From DATDQA01 sp035292505 (GTDB lineage: Bacteria; Bacteroidota; Bacteroidia; Chitinophagales; Saprospiraceae): a stretch of 10,417 nucleotides of DNA. The position numbers were made by a program, and so were the translations under genes. The DNA is taken from positions 1 through 10,417 of the forward strand of contig DATDQA010000096.1 in the NCBI GenBank assembly GCA_035292505.1, read 5' to 3'. The notes below the pieces were generated by a model. The model was given only the letters and a program-made list of their open reading frames with translations, searched no databases and was not told where the DNA came from. The stretch's first letter is position 1, and the number at the start of each line of letters is the position of its first letter. Of the stretch, positions 1 to 6,509 are shown in pieces.

Positions 1-220
1 ACGAAGGGAAATTCTGAAAATGCTGAAAAAACGGGATATGACAGCCGGTGATATTGCTGCGAAATTTGACATGTCCGCTCCCAGTATTTCACATCACCTC
101 GACAAATTGAAGCGCGCCGGTTTGGTGACGATCGTAAAGCAGGGACAGTTTGTCCTGTATTCCATAAATACAACAATTGTAGACGACTTGCTCCAATATA
201 TACTCACTCTTAAAAAATAA
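1..220 (+). CDS. sdpR: SdpR-like ArsR-family autorepressor (5' end cut off by window edge)
   Basis: Winged-helix DNA-binding repressor of the ArsR/SmtB superfamily, SdpR subgroup. The reading frame is open from base 2 (residues RREILKMLKK), so the ATG at 20 is probably internal and the true start lies outside the window; 72 residues are visible. The helix-turn-helix core is clear: MTAGDIAAKF, then MSAPSISHHLDKLKRAGLV with the SISHHL recognition-helix signature, followed by a beta-wing (TIVKQGQFVLYSI). No ArsR metal-site cysteine pair is present, as expected for the SdpR type. The stop codon is 3 bases before the sdpI start, so the two genes are almost certainly co-transcribed. In Bacillus, SdpR represses its own operon and is sequestered at the membrane by toxin-loaded SdpI; the same logic here is inferred from gene order. 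Confidence 0.88.
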   Translation, partial: RREILKMLKKRDMTAGDIAAKFDMSAPSISHHLDKLKRAGLVTIVKQGQFVLYSINTTIVDDLLQYILTLKK

Positions 221-223
221 GAC

Positions 224-880
224 ATGAACAAGTATGTGAAAGAGATCGTACTCTGGGCGTTGATCGTATTGCCCTATGTCTATCTCGCCATCATCTGGAA
301 TAAACTGCCTGATGTGGTGCCAATTCATTTTAATTTAGCAGGGAACGCAGATGACTGGTCAAGCAAAACAACCTTGCTCTTTCTTCCGGGTGCATTAGGG
401 CTCGGTATTTACCTGTTGATGCTCTTTATTCCTGCTCTTGATCCAAAACGAAAAATTCAACAAATGGGTGGAAAATATTACTCTCTGCGTCTCATGCTTA
501 CTTTTTTCTTCTCAGTTTTGACAATTTATATTCTTTATATCACTCAGACCGGGAGTTTAGAAAAACCAAATATGCTCATTGCGCTCATCGGTGCGTTATT
601 CGCCATGTTTGGCAATTATTTTCAAACGATACGACCTAACTATTTCGTCGGAATCCGTACACCATGGACCCTGGAAAATGAGCAAGTCTGGAAGAAAACA
701 CACCGCTTGGCGGGGCGACTCTGGATGCCCGGAGGGGCGCTTATCGTCCTTATTTCCTTTATTGTCAACAGCAACCTGGCTCTTGCGATTATCTTCGGGG
801 TAATACTTTTTTTCATGGTAATTGTACCAGTCGTGTATTCTTATACAGAATTTCAAAAGGAAAAAATACAGAGTCAATAA
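224..880 (+). CDS. sdpI: SdpI-family membrane immunity / signal-transduction protein
   Basis: Integral membrane protein of 218 residues. Residues about 14-60 match the DUF1648 domain, with the typical LPDVVPIHFN..G..DDWSSK pattern. Residues about 130-167 carry the SdpI signature NYFQTIRPNYFVGIRTPWTL followed by ENEQVWKKTHRLAGRLW. About six hydrophobic helices are visible (7-24, 49-70, 88-107, 115-132, 168-183, 186-206). In Bacillus subtilis, SdpI confers immunity to the SdpC toxin and tethers the SdpR repressor. Here it follows an sdpR-like gene with a 3-base gap, so the immunity/repressor pair is kept. No sdpA, sdpB or sdpC homologue is visible downstream, so the protein may act in general envelope-stress sensing or immunity to toxins of neighbouring cells. 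That role is inference; the family assignment is firm. Confidence 0.9.
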   Translation: MNKYVKEIVLWALIVLPYVYLAIIWNKLPDVVPIHFNLAGNADDWSSKTTLLFLPGALGLGIYLLMLFIPALDPKRKIQQMGGKYYSLRLMLTFFFSVLTIYILYITQTGSLEKPNMLIALIGALFAMFGNYFQTIRPNYFVGIRTPWTLENEQVWKKTHRLAGRLWMPGGALIVLISFIVNSNLALAIIFGVILFFMVIVPVVYSYTEFQKEKIQSQ

Positions 881-890
881 CCTATGATAA

Positions 891-918
891 GCAGGGTTGA
901 GATAGTACTGTACCCTGC
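891..918 (+). terminator. Hairpin after sdpI (possible terminator)
   Basis: Perfect 7-bp inverted repeat GCAGGGT (891-897) / ACCCTGC (912-918) with a 14-base loop, starting 10 bases after the sdpI stop codon. No T-run follows directly, so it is not a canonical intrinsic terminator, but its position suggests a 3'-end or RNA-stability role. The rest of the gap to the next gene (919-1163) shows no convincing gene. It holds an 8-base direct repeat TCACTTTG (934-941 and 950-957) and presumably the promoter of the AbgT-family gene. Confidence 0.4.
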
Positions 919-1163
919 AAGTACGATAATGTCTCACTTTGATAACATGTCACTTTGGTTTTTTTCCAATAGAGGAAGAAGTCAGTATTTGTCTTCGTGC
1001 CCTGGAGACGATCAAAGGATAGTATTGCATTCTTTGAACAGGCTGGAACACAAGGGAATCTGATGTCAACATCCAACATCATTAATACCCGTAACCTTCC
1101 GGAATAGTCCTATTTTGTCCGCTTCAGTGTTATCAATTATATCATTACACAACTCCCGACACT

Positions 1164-2705
1164 ATGCCGAATGACACCACTGTGAAAAAGGGATTCATTA
1201 CGCGTTCTCTTGACGTCATTGAGCGCGTCGGAAACAAACTGCCGGATCCGGCAATCTTGTTCTTCTCCCTGATGATCATCGTATGGGTACTTTCTGCTTT
1301 GCTTTCCGCGATGACGTTCAGTGAGATCGATCCACGCAGTGGTACACCAATCCAGATCCAGAATCAACTTACCGGCAAATCCCTTGCAGCATTTCTCTCC
1401 GGGATGGTGACCACCTTCACCAACTTTCCACCATTAGGAATTGTGCTTGTTGCAATGCTTGGTGTCGGCGTGGCAGAACATGCAGGATATATCAATACGG
1501 GTATCAAATATCTCTTGAATATTACCCCAAAGTCACTACTTACCCCGATGCTGATCCTGGTTGGTATCGTTTCGCACACAGCGACTGATGCGGGTTATGT
1601 TCTGGTGATTCCATTAGGCGGTATTATTTATTATGTAGCAGGGCGTCATCCATTGGCTGGTATCGCTGCGGCCTTCGCAGGTGTATCGGGAGGTTTTGGG
1701 GCGAATTTTATTCCATCAGGCATCGATCCACTTTTGCAGGGATTCACGCAGACCGCCGCGCAGATTATTAATCCCGCGATGCAAATCAATCCTTTGAACA
1801 ATTGGTTTTTCACTTCTGCATCTACCCTACTCATTGTGGGATTGGGTTGGTTTCTGACTGATCGGATCGTCGAACCGCGCTTGCGAAATGTTGCCATGGA
1901 TGAAGATCTTGAAAAGCCTGTCCTGCACAAACTCGAGTCACGTGAAAAGCGGGCATTCCTTTGGGCAAACATCGTCATGTTGTTCTGTCTGGTTTTGTTA
2001 TTCTTCTGGGCACGCCCCGCCAATTCTGCGCTTCGCTCTCCGCAAGGTGATCTGGCTGTATTTTCTGCGCCTTTGATGCGGTCGATTGTACCACTCATCT
2101 TTATCCTTTTCCTGATTCCGGGTATTGTGTATGGATATCTGGCAGGGACGTTCAAGAAATCCAAAGACATCGTGGCAGGAATGACCAGGAGCATGGGTGA
2201 TATGAAATATTATATCGTCATGGTCTTTTTCTGCGCGTTGTTTATTGATGCATTTGGAAAATCGAATATCGGTGCGCTTCTCGCTTTGAAGGGTGCTTCT
2301 TTTTTACAGGCCATGCAACTCCCGGGACAGGTAACGATCGTCGGTATTATTCTTCTCACAACTTTCATTAACCTGTTTATCGGCTCTGCCTCTGCGAAAT
2401 GGGCTTTGATCTCTCCGATCATCGTCCCCATGTTGATGCAGATCGGGATCTCACCGGATCTTACCCAGGCGGCATATCGGGTTGGTGATTCTGTGACAAA
2501 TATTATTACACCCTTGATGCCCTATTTCCCACTCGTCGTTGTGTATTGTCAGAAGTATGTCAGGAATACCGGTATTGGTACCCTGGCTTCGATGATGATT
2601 CCATATACAATTGTCTTTGGGATTATCTGGACAATCTTTTTATTGATTTATTGGATGTCTGGCCTGCCACTTGGCTTACAAGCGACGTATGAGTATGTGG
2701 GATAA
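1164..2705 (+). CDS. AbgT-family transporter
   Basis: Inner-membrane transporter of 513 residues, matching the usual 500-520 of the AbgT family (E. coli AbgT, gonococcal MtrF). Family hallmarks are the N-terminal ERVGNKLPDPAILF (20-33), SHTATDAGYV (137-146), the glycine-rich AAFAGVSGGFGAN (169-181), SASAKW (about 408-413) and GDSVTNIITPLMPYFP (about 441-456). Several long hydrophobic helices and a charged central loop (about 231-262) fit the known fold of nine helices plus two re-entrant hairpins. Characterised members import p-aminobenzoyl-glutamate or export folate-pathway antimetabolites such as sulfonamides by proton or sodium coupling; the substrate here cannot be read from sequence. A porin gene follows after 49 bases on the same strand, so the two may share a transcript. 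Confidence 0.93.
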   Translation: MPNDTTVKKGFITRSLDVIERVGNKLPDPAILFFSLMIIVWVLSALLSAMTFSEIDPRSGTPIQIQNQLTGKSLAAFLSGMVTTFTNFPPLGIVLVAMLGVGVAEHAGYINTGIKYLLNITPKSLLTPMLILVGIVSHTATDAGYVLVIPLGGIIYYVAGRHPLAGIAAAFAGVSGGFGANFIPSGIDPLLQGFTQTAAQIINPAMQINPLNNWFFTSASTLLIVGLGWFLTDRIVEPRLRNVAMDEDLEKPVLHKLESREKRAFLWANIVMLFCLVLLFFWARPANSALRSPQGDLAVFSAPLMRSIVPLIFILFLIPGIVYGYLAGTFKKSKDIVAGMTRSMGDMKYYIVMVFFCALFIDAFGKSNIGALLALKGASFLQAMQLPGQVTIVGIILLTTFINLFIGSASAKWALISPIIVPMLMQIGISPDLTQAAYRVGDSVTNIITPLMPYFPLVVVYCQKYVRNTGIGTLASMMIPYTIVFGIIWTIFLLIYWMSGLPLGLQATYEYVG

Positions 2706-2722
2706 TTGTTCTAACACTCAAT

Positions 2723-2736
2723 ATATCTTCGGATAT
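2723..2736 (+). other. Small UUCG-tetraloop hairpin between transporter and porin genes
   Basis: ATATC (2723-2727) and GATAT (2732-2736) enclose TTCG, giving a C(UUCG)G tetraloop in RNA, a notably stable loop type. The 5-bp stem is AT-rich, so it is modest overall. It lies between the AbgT-family stop and the porin ATG at 2755 and could set relative expression or mRNA stability of the two cistrons. It could also be chance. Confidence 0.3.
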
Positions 2737-2754
2737 GATCAAATCAAAACTCAA

Positions 2755-3825
2755 ATGAAGAACATTCTATTCTTGGTAATGCTCTTGACAGCAACCGTCA
2801 CATCGGCGCAGGTAGACACATCGGCGTTGAGTATTTCAGGATTCGTGGAGACGTATTATACCTTTGATATGAATCAACCGGATAATCATACGCGTCCTGC
2901 TTTTTTATACAACTACAACAGGCACAATGAAGTCAATCTAAATCTGGGTTATGTAAAGGCCGCTTATGCTGAAAACGCAGTGCGTGCGAACCTGGCTCTC
3001 ATGGCCGGCACTTATGCCAATGCCAACCTTGCCGCGGAACCTGGTGTACTTCAAAACATTTATGAAGCCAATGCCGGTATAAGAGTCTCCAGGACGAAAA
3101 ATCTATGGCTGGATGCCGGAATTTTTTCTTCTCACATCGGTTTTGAAAGTGCCCATTCGCCAAGCTGTTGGACTTTGACTCGTAGTATTCTTGCGGAGAA
3201 TTCTCCCTATTACGAGAGTGGAGTTAAGCTCTCTTACACAAGTGATAATCAAAAATTGTTCGTCAGTGGTTTGATTTTGAATGGTTGGCAACGCATTCAG
3301 CGCATAGATGGTAACAATACGCCTGCGGGCGGCTACCAACTTACGATAAAGCCATCTGATAAAATAACTTTCAACAGCAGTTTGTTTGTTGGTAATAACT
3401 TTCCAGACAACGTGAGCCGTATACGGGTGTTTCATAATTTTTATGCAATTCTTCTATTACATAAAAATATCGGTGTCATCGCGGGTTTTGATTATGGTGC
3501 ACAACAAATTGCAAGAAGCAGCAGTGACTATCATACCTGGTATTCGCCCATATTTCTTCTGAAACTTACGCCTGTCGAAAAACTCAGTCTTGTCGGAAGA
3601 GCGGAATATTACAATGACAAGGATGGCGTGATCATTACGACAGGAACACCAAATGGATTCCAGACCTATAGTTATTCCGTAAACATTGATTATGCGATTG
3701 CTCCCAAAGCACTTTGGCGTCTTGAAGGCAGAGTCTTTGAAAGTAAAGACCAGATTTTTACGCTGGATGATGAGCCGGACAGGCAAAACTATTTCGTGAC
3801 GTCATCCATTGCCATTTCATTTTGA
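2755..3825 (+). CDS. Outer-membrane beta-barrel porin (BBP2-like family)
   Basis: Predicted outer-membrane porin of 356 residues. I chose the ATG at 2755 because it begins a clean signal peptide (MKNILFLVMLLTATVTSAQ). The frame stays open further upstream from a TTG inside the preceding gene, but that extension is hydrophilic and overlaps the transporter. After the signal come alternating amphipathic strands rich in aromatic residues and glycine. Segments such as SGFVETYYTFDMNQP, RPAFLYNYNRHNEVNLNLGY and CWTLTRSILAENSPYYESG resemble the Bacteroidota porin family assigned to beta-barrel porin-2. The chain ends in a strand with a terminal phenylalanine (SSIAISF), the usual signal for barrel insertion by BAM. 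Substrate unknown. Its position after the AbgT-family gene suggests, without proof, that it supplies the outer-membrane step for the same solutes. Confidence 0.85.
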   Translation: MKNILFLVMLLTATVTSAQVDTSALSISGFVETYYTFDMNQPDNHTRPAFLYNYNRHNEVNLNLGYVKAAYAENAVRANLALMAGTYANANLAAEPGVLQNIYEANAGIRVSRTKNLWLDAGIFSSHIGFESAHSPSCWTLTRSILAENSPYYESGVKLSYTSDNQKLFVSGLILNGWQRIQRIDGNNTPAGGYQLTIKPSDKITFNSSLFVGNNFPDNVSRIRVFHNFYAILLLHKNIGVIAGFDYGAQQIARSSSDYHTWYSPIFLLKLTPVEKLSLVGRAEYYNDKDGVIITTGTPNGFQTYSYSVNIDYAIAPKALWRLEGRVFESKDQIFTLDDEPDRQNYFVTSSIAISF

Positions 3826-3832
3826 AAAGTCC

Positions 3833-3867
3833 GAATAGCCAATAGCGAATAGCTAACGGCTAACAGC
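3833..3867. repeat. Degenerate heptamer repeat tract (five units)
   Basis: Five adjoining 7-base units start 7 bases after the porin stop: GAATAGC, CAATAGC, GAATAGC, then TAACGGC and TAACAGC. A T5 run follows (3868-3872), overlapping the stop of the convergent Fe-S carrier gene at 3871. The tract fills almost the whole 45-base convergent junction. No self-complementary arms were found, so a simple hairpin terminator is unlikely. A related tract on the opposite strand at 10217-10244 shares the unit CTAACGG when both are read in the same phase. Confidence 0.8.
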
Positions 3868-3870
3868 TTT

Positions 3871-4200
3871 TTACAAAGAAAAACTCTCTCCACACGCACA
3901 GGTCCGACTCGCATTGGGATTCACAAAGTGAAAACCTTTGCCATCGAGCCCGCCTGCGAAATCGAGAGTTGTATTACACAGGTAGAGAAAACTTTTGAGA
4001 TCTGTGACGAGTTTGATGCCTTTGTCCTCAAAGACCTGGTCGTTTGGTTTTCCTTCACTAGAAATATCCATATGGTAGCTCAGGCCTGAACATCCGCCAC
4101 TAGTTACTTCCACCCGTACGAAGTGTGCAGCAGGATCCTTACCCTCCTTACCAAGGATCTCCAGGATGCGGTCGCGTGCTGTCTCTGAAATAAAGAGCAT
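3871..4200 (-). CDS. A-type iron-sulfur carrier protein (IscA/SufA/ErpA family)
   Basis: Protein of 109 residues, the normal size for A-type (HesB/IscA) Fe-S carriers, which accept clusters from the scaffold and pass them to apo-enzymes in the cytosol. The three ligand cysteines are present in the family pattern: C37 in SGGCSGLSY, and C101 and C103 in the C-terminal RTCACGESF. The region LKSFLYLCNTTLDFAG contains an extra cysteine at 75 that is not part of the conserved triad. The ATG at 4200 gives a complete N-terminus (MLFISETARDRILEIL). No other suf or isc genes are nearby, so I cannot separate ErpA, SufA and IscA subtypes. It is convergent with the porin gene and divergent from the gene at 4318. 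Confidence 0.93.
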   Translation of the reverse strand: MLFISETARDRILEILGKEGKDPAAHFVRVEVTSGGCSGLSYHMDISSEGKPNDQVFEDKGIKLVTDLKSFLYLCNTTLDFAGGLDGKGFHFVNPNASRTCACGESFSL

Positions 4201-4223
4201 TTCTGTCGGATGTATTTAATTAC

Positions 4224-4249
4224 CCTGTAAAACAGGTGATTGGCGCCAA
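4224..4249. promoter_or_regulatory. Palindromes in the divergent promoter region
   Basis: The 117-base gap between the divergent Fe-S carrier gene and the gene at 4318 contains a perfect 10-bp palindrome, TTGGCGCCAA (4240-4249). Fifteen bases further left is a small inverted repeat, CCTGT / ACAGG with an AAA loop (4224-4236). Palindromes here could bind a dimeric regulator controlling one or both genes. No promoter hexamers could be assigned with confidence. Confidence 0.35.
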
Positions 4250-4317
4250 AGTTCGCAAATCTATGCTACACAGACTGAAAGCCCTACTTTAGATGCCTAA
4301 TTTAAAATTCAGAGAAA

Positions 4318-4851
4318 ATGGCCCTGGAATACATTGGTCTCAAAAACAAGGTGATCGAATACAAAAAAGTGATCGCGAATGCACATACATACCGTGCCGA
4401 CTGGAATGCGAATCTCAAAGACTTCATCATCACAGAAGTGCACAGAATGGCGGCGGCGGCGGATCTGGACCTTTCCGTGAAGGTGCAGGACAATGTCGGT
4501 AATCTGGAGGCCGTGACATGCTCTCTCGGTCGGTCTGCCAGCGGTATTTTTGAGAAGATCGACGACGATACCAATAAGCCACTCATCAAACACAACGGCA
4601 CACTCATCTATCAGCAGCTCTTCAATGGCAAAGTGCAGGTGATGATCTCATTCCCGTATATCGAAGGTTTTGGCAATCCACCTCCGCCAAAATTCATTGG
4701 TATCTATCGACCGCAGGAACTCAAGCAACCTTTCCTTGAAAGACATCTGGAAGAATTCGTAAAAACGGTCACGGCTTGGGAGGACTTTGATGATGATGAG
4801 CCATCACATCAGCGGATTGGATTTAATCAACCCCAGGTGCCCGTGGAATAG
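4318..4851 (+). CDS. Conserved-looking cytosolic protein of unknown function
   Basis: I do not recognise this 177-residue protein. It has no signal peptide or membrane segment, so it is probably cytosolic. The N-terminal half (about 1-56) looks alpha-helical and charged. It contains an alanine run (45-48) encoded by a short GCG repeat near 4449, followed by DLDLSVKVQDNVGNLEAVTCSLG, which looks like beta-strands. The second half holds a beta-rich segment (LIYQQLFNGKVQVMISFPYIEGFG), a PPPP run (121-124), the motif FIGIYRPQELKQPFLERHLEEFVKTV, and an acidic patch WEDFDDDEP (154-162) near the C-terminus. Coding is supported by length, composition and the absence of a competing frame. It is divergent from the Fe-S carrier gene, but no functional link can be claimed. 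Confidence 0.75.
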   Translation: MALEYIGLKNKVIEYKKVIANAHTYRADWNANLKDFIITEVHRMAAAADLDLSVKVQDNVGNLEAVTCSLGRSASGIFEKIDDDTNKPLIKHNGTLIYQQLFNGKVQVMISFPYIEGFGNPPPPKFIGIYRPQELKQPFLERHLEEFVKTVTAWEDFDDDEPSHQRIGFNQPQVPVE

Positions 4852-4928
4852 CGACTGTTTTTTTGGTTACTGTTGTAATTGATTGCTTTCATCCCGTCAT
4901 GTTTGGCCTTGATTTGTGCACAGATACT

Positions 4929-4949
4929 TGCATTTTATGTGAAAATGCA
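4929..4949. promoter_or_regulatory. Perfect inverted repeat upstream of a barrel gene
   Basis: TGCATTTT (4929-4936) and AAAATGCA (4942-4949) form a perfect 8-bp inverted repeat around a 5-base centre, ending 50 bases before the start at 5000. It could be an operator for a dimeric regulator or a hairpin in the 5' leader. The rest of the 148-base gap (4852-4999) has a T7 run just after the preceding stop codon but no clear hairpin in front of it. Confidence 0.4.
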
Positions 4950-4999
4950 TTAGATTGCGCATGATACAACATTCTCTTACTCTAAAATAAAACCTTATC

Positions 5000-5680
5000 A
5001 TGAATAAGAGTGGAACTCCTCAGTTTGTCAAATTGGCGACTTTTGTCTCTTTGATACTCCTTAACACACATTCATTTTCACAAGGAACCTTTTCGGGGCA
5101 CATCGGCCCGGCCATACCCTTGGGGGCTTTTGCAGATGATTTCGATTTTGACACTGACGGCGCTGCGGGATTAGGATTGGGGGTAGGTGTCCAATATGTA
5201 TATCCCTTGACTGAGAATAGTATTGGATTATTCGGTGGTATTGACATTATTTTCAATGGATTGAATAAAGATATCCGTAATGAGTTTAAGGATGACAATC
5301 CTGGCTCTACGTTTACATTCTCGAAATACTTCAATATTCCCGTGTCAGCCGGAGTGCATTACACATATGCATTGAATGAAGATCTTGCCATCTATGGAAA
5401 ACTTGGTCCTACGGCAAGCTTTCTGAAAATAACAAAATTCAAGTGGGAGGAACCTGGGGATGCCGATTATATCGAAACATATAAATTTTCTGTCACGGCA
5501 GGCGTTTTATTTGGCGCGGGAGTGATCCTGAACGACCAGATTGAGATCGGTTTGTCTGTCATGGGCCTTGGAAAGCATAATCTGGAGGGTGAGGAAGATT
5601 ATGACGGCGATACAGATACTTTTGAATTTGAAAGAAAAGTCGGTCTGTTTAATTTGGTCGTTGGATATATTTTCCAATAA
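5000..5680 (+). CDS. Small outer-membrane beta-barrel protein
   Basis: Exported protein of 226 residues. The N-terminus has a basic/hydrophobic signal peptide ending near HSFSQ (about residue 28). The mature part alternates short beta-strands with glycine and aromatic residues (FSGHIGPAIPLGAFADDF, GLGLGVGVQYVYPL, YFNIPVSAGVHYTYAL) and acidic, probably extracellular loops (DFDFDTDGA, GEEDYDGDTDTFEFE). It ends in an amphipathic strand with an aromatic near the C-terminus (LFNLVVGYIFQ). This pattern and length fit the eight-stranded OMP_b-brl type proteins common in Bacteroidota. Acidic loops could bind divalent cations, but that is a guess. The exact function is unknown. It is monocistronic-looking, with a hairpin region right after the stop. 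Confidence 0.75.
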   Translation: MNKSGTPQFVKLATFVSLILLNTHSFSQGTFSGHIGPAIPLGAFADDFDFDTDGAAGLGLGVGVQYVYPLTENSIGLFGGIDIIFNGLNKDIRNEFKDDNPGSTFTFSKYFNIPVSAGVHYTYALNEDLAIYGKLGPTASFLKITKFKWEEPGDADYIETYKFSVTAGVLFGAGVILNDQIEIGLSVMGLGKHNLEGEEDYDGDTDTFEFERKVGLFNLVVGYIFQ

Positions 5681-5701
5681 TTGCGGGTAACGCAATTACC
5701 C
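5679..5701 (+). terminator. Overlapping alternative hairpins at a gene 3' end
   Basis: Two mutually exclusive perfect stems share bases: AATTGCG (5679-5685) with CGCAATT (5691-5697), or GGGTAA (5685-5690) with TTACCC (5696-5701). The first overlaps the last base of the stop codon of the barrel gene. No T-run follows. The rest of the gap (5702-5890) has no convincing gene. It holds a 7-bp inverted repeat TTTCTTC (5832-5838) / GAAGAAA (5852-5858), 32 bases before the next start. Confidence 0.4.
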
Positions 5702-5890
5702 GGAGAACTGTAAGTCAAGGCTGTAGCGGTTGGAAGGAGCTCTGCGAAAAAAGATCCACCTGTTATTATCGCTTCCACTTCCTGGGAGAGGGTCTTCCGG
5801 ATTATACCTTACACATTAATATATATGAGAATTTCTTCCACCTTGTTACGTGAAGAAACCCTATTTGTTCATTTAAACTCTTGACGCTTT

Positions 5891-6430
5891 ATGAAACACA
5901 CCAGGATTCTTTTCGCGACGGGCTTTTTACTCTTAGGACTCCAGGCCTGGGCACAGCCTGAAAAAGGTTCGATGATGATCGGTGGGACAGCGGGGTTCAA
6001 CTCGTACAGTCAGAATGATAACACGTCTACAACTTTTAACTTTTCGCCACAAGTTGGATTCTTTATTACCGATAGGTTTGAAGTTGGGGCAATAGTTGCT
6101 TTATTTTTCTTTGGAGATGACGGTGATAACTTTAATATCCTTGGCATCGGACCATTTCTCAGATATTATGTAAATGGTTCAGGTGATGCACGATTTTTTG
6201 GTCAGGGCCAAATCCAATATAGTAGTACAGATCTTGGTGCTAATTTCGATTCCCAGTCTAATTTTGGCTTTGGCGCAGGATTTGGCATTGATTACTTTCT
6301 TAATAACAATGTTGCCCTTGAAGCTATTATGGGTTTCAGTAGTAACAAAGATGAAGGTGCGGATGAAAGCCAAACACAAATCGGTCTCAACATTGGTGTG
6401 GCTGCGTTTATCGGAGGAGGCGATGACTAA
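5891..6430 (+). CDS. Small outer-membrane beta-barrel protein with acidic tail
   Basis: Exported protein of 179 residues with a clear signal peptide (MKHTRILFATGFLLLGLQAWAQ). The mature part begins with the strand SMMIGGTAGFNSYS and continues with repeating glycine/aromatic strands: FNFSPQVGFFITDRFEVGAIVALFFFG, ILGIGPFLRYYVNG, ARFFGQGQIQYSS, NFGFGAGFGIDYFLNNNVALEAIMGFSS. This matches the small OMP_b-brl fold (about eight strands). The final strand IGLNIGVAAFIGGGDD ends in Gly-Gly-Gly-Asp-Asp rather than in the usual terminal aromatic residue. It lies 210 bases after another small barrel gene, but the two share little obvious sequence, so a recent tandem duplication is not supported. Precise role unknown. 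Confidence 0.75.
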   Translation: MKHTRILFATGFLLLGLQAWAQPEKGSMMIGGTAGFNSYSQNDNTSTTFNFSPQVGFFITDRFEVGAIVALFFFGDDGDNFNILGIGPFLRYYVNGSGDARFFGQGQIQYSSTDLGANFDSQSNFGFGAGFGIDYFLNNNVALEAIMGFSSNKDEGADESQTQIGLNIGVAAFIGGGDD

Positions 6431-6447
6431 AGAGATCTTGTTGCTGG

Positions 6448-6509
6448 TTACGTGTTACGTTTATATCTCGAAACTCGTAATTCGTAATTCGTAATTCGTA
6501 ATTTTTTTT
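6448..6509 (+). terminator. Heptamer repeat tract forming a slipped-register terminator-like hairpin
   Basis: Starting 17 bases after the barrel-gene stop, a 7-base period runs in one phase: TTACGTG, TTACGTT, two diverged units, then four perfect copies of CGTAATT (6476-6503), ending in a T-run (6502-6509). The left arm TTACGTGTTACG (6448-6459) can pair with CGTAATTCGTAA in three registers (starting at 6476, 6483 or 6490), giving two 5-bp blocks separated by a T-T mismatch and a G-T wobble. In the last register the stem ends directly at the T-run, as in an intrinsic terminator for the plus-strand gene. The convergent smpB stop (6508-6510) abuts it. Confidence 0.65.

Noticed and set aside
882..1082. 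Minus-strand open frame in the gap after sdpI
   Set aside because: 66 residues with no recognisable motif, overlapping the hairpin at 891-918 and the sdpI 3' region; no reason to call it a gene.
1646..2194. Long minus-strand open frame inside the transporter gene
   Set aside because: It is antisense to a firmly identified gene, with arginine/serine-rich composition typical of shadow frames.
2671..2754. In-frame extension of the porin from a TTG inside the transporter gene
   Set aside because: It overlaps the transporter, is hydrophilic, and would bury the clear signal peptide that starts at the ATG at 2755.
4448..4462. GCG trinucleotide repeat as a phase-variable microsatellite
   Set aside because: Only about four units, in frame, encoding an alanine run; slippage would not shift the frame.
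4898..4930. Possible Bacteroidota -7/-33 promoter elements (CATGTTTG, TTGATTTG) before the gene at 5000
   Set aside because: Each departs from TAnnTTTG by at least one base and the spacing to an upstream TTG is not convincing, so no promoter was called.
5000..6430. Tandem duplication of the two small barrel genes
   Set aside because: The proteins share fold-type features but no clear sequence similarity, so a recent duplication is not supported.
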